A program made the translations under genes and the position numbers. A stretch of 31,654 bases of DNA from contig CAADTH010000059.1 of assembly GCA_900751885.1 (NCBI GenBank), positions 1 through 31,654 of the forward strand, in the 5' to 3' direction. Each line of letters starts with the position of its first letter. Positions within the stretch are counted from its first letter, which is position 1. This stretch comes from Clostridia bacterium (GTDB lineage: Bacteria > Bacillota > Clostridia > UBA1381). Shown in pieces: positions 31,401-31,654 of the stretch. The notes beneath the pieces were generated by a model. That model worked only from the letters and a program-made list of their open reading frames with translations. It had not been told where the DNA came from and made no database searches.

Positions 31401-31654
31401 CGCCGGACGGCAGTCCGGTGCCAACTGTAAAGCAATACTATGACGATTACGGACGCCTGATTAAAGAACAAGCCATAGGCGGTGGCTCTACCAGCACAAA
31501 AACGTATGCGTACGACTATCAAAACAATCTCGTCAAGGAAACAGACGCACGCGGATATGCGACCACATACACCTATGATTTTGCAAACCGCGCCGTAAGC
31601 CGCACAGACCCACTCGGCAGCACCGTAACAAGTGAATACGACGCAGCAGGCAGA
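28451..31654 (+). CDS. Secreted YD/RHS-repeat protein, N-terminal 1068 residues (3' end outside window)
   Basis: The frame is open from ATG 28451 (GGGGGGAAGG upstream) to the last base, exactly 1068 codons. Signal peptide MKKITAKKVVSFMIAAVLSL with cleavage near residue 27. After an acidic linker, residues about 80-450 form a beta-rich region (LRLAGKNGMDFVLTREYNHR). From about 880 on, tyrosine-aspartate repeats appear: YTYDAFGRKKAKT, YEYDPIGRLAQKT, YEYDELDRPLTVT, YDDYGRLIKEQ and YDFANRAVSRTDPLGSTVT. Such proteins form a hollow shell carrying a variable C-terminal toxin, often followed by an immunity gene. Here the C-terminus is beyond the window, so a toxin is only inferred. Confidence 0.93.
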   Translation, partial: MKKITAKKVVSFMIAAVLSLSAVIALAEELPAKEQSLQETQDTNEEGLIDKIENFFQKEEQPSSEEEYPDQAISTFAAEQQSIWNAALIEQFGEDYLSPYMKKGTGAQVSGARNTLEIREEDLRLAGKNGMDFVLTREYNHRSSSYYYRNSTKTEDQDQYVYCYLYHDETNDRDITIAFATEDDMYTYMYDTVYLKTDISNKKFTELEDRRGVYLFEELRPYLTTENASNVKTKLIKKSDTVKDGFLDITSVPLSSKRAEPTGYGFGNGWSMVLPGFYLSGLKDSDSGNETKEYWSYSGMFRDINGNVFSFDMNYMELDYPEGSQAEDNYSEHYRSNYNDNLEFHVYPQLKYPDAKEIYPGGPKYDFKVVDHAGYTYYFKNTKKFPQNAVSPRIVAVEDRFENRMYYEFEGNNLNITDTYGREITISKNNTTTTVSYPDESGGKRTITYQASELSQSGLQNGSVLEEKPVHRFTVTNEKGEQTMYDSRTGQNMYVVGSVDLQSSTYDRIKITMTSAYIESIPQELIERITYPTGAISNFNYDRIFYKTYSEDGVPQVTYGVYAVKGKHDVIDGQIQNRHSYGMEYNSMSGGERWLTIKDTTQLGGNQTMQVSKKYSECTRSDKMPTGFLAQVIEGTGQNQRQTTYTYSTYDKRLQSVKTQESGRESTVSYRYANSNLISSITEGEKRTEYTYFKDIGEDGEKYTTNIPSKISQYTKNGTVPAVIQTNTRTADERAIETETIVENDTEKAKTKYAYDSVGNVTATQIWTQDADTNGVLDEADAHHIIHSSVTYTAQNTADVTGSVTGIQDADGAASGSYSETVKYNIYGSPAVRIGAKQDTTAIIYDECNRPIEYQLPNGAKRTMEYSIANHYAVMTDENGAKYRYTYDAFGRKKAKTVFDGTAYTTLESYEYDPIGRLAQKTVYTGTNGDNTKGYRQEYEYDELDRPLTVTTKPITGTGYYNKQTYTYSLIRATESIVTIETQTPDGSPVPTVKQYYDDYGRLIKEQAIGGGSTSTKTYAYDYQNNLVKETDARGYATTYTYDFANRAVSRTDPLGSTVTSEYDAAGR

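Noticed and set aside
30812..31522. Minus-strand frame of 236 codons near the right end
   Set aside because: Opposite the RHS repeats, which read correctly on the plus strand with YD motifs throughout.

Overview
The window reads as a chromosomal segment of a low-to-mid GC, Gram-positive anaerobe of the class Clostridia, most likely Lachnospiraceae-like. The reasons are AGGAGG-type ribosome binding sites, sigma-A promoters, a piece of the sporulation gene spoIVA, an ECF thiamine transporter, a sigma/DUF4367 anti-sigma pair, and sodium bioenergetics genes (membrane pyrophosphatase, decarboxylase beta subunit). No species can be named from the sequence alone.

Layout. 1-940 is the lysis end of a prophage (holin tail and amidase). 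1240-3130 is a strikingly AT-rich three-gene cassette with overlapping genes: a one-TM small protein that needs a -1 frameshift at an A AAA AAC heptamer, a RuBisCO-activase-like AAA+ ATPase, and an unknown protein with a weak HORMA-like pattern. A one-spacer CRISPR remnant of type I-C appearance follows at 3135-3231. 3440-5500 is an AraC/GyrI-type regulator with a second GyrI-like protein. 5600-8580 holds tRNA-Ser(GGA) and two SGNH-type carbohydrate esterases facing each other. 8600-12560 has thiT and an incomplete trp operon, trpD-C-F-A, with an attenuator-like leader carrying regularly spaced GAG triplets. 12690-16910 (minus) has a Cys-rich small protein, the K+-dependent membrane pyrophosphatase hppA, and a zinc-ribbon/beta-propeller membrane protein. 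17060-17420 has two tRNA-Arg genes. 17550-18160 is a structured transcript with a small basic peptide. 18300-19650 is the sigma/anti-sigma pair.

19750-21340 has a yybP-ykoY-type (Mn2+) riboswitch, its terminator, and genes for a sodium-pumping decarboxylase beta subunit and a very short gamma-like subunit. 21418-23347 (minus) is an operon of an ADP-ribosyltransferase-like protein with two DUF2589-type proteins; an XRE regulator with paired operators lies upstream. 23900-24883 (minus) has a DUF3298 lipoprotein behind a 5'-truncated spoIVA. From 24978 to the window end is a secreted three-gene series: an Ig-like protein, a kelch propeller protein, and a YD/RHS-repeat protein whose C-terminus lies outside the window.

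The best candidates for something undescribed are the AAA+ cassette with its frameshift, the DUF2589/ART-like operon, and the trp leader. All functional proposals for these are inference from sequence patterns, with no database search run.
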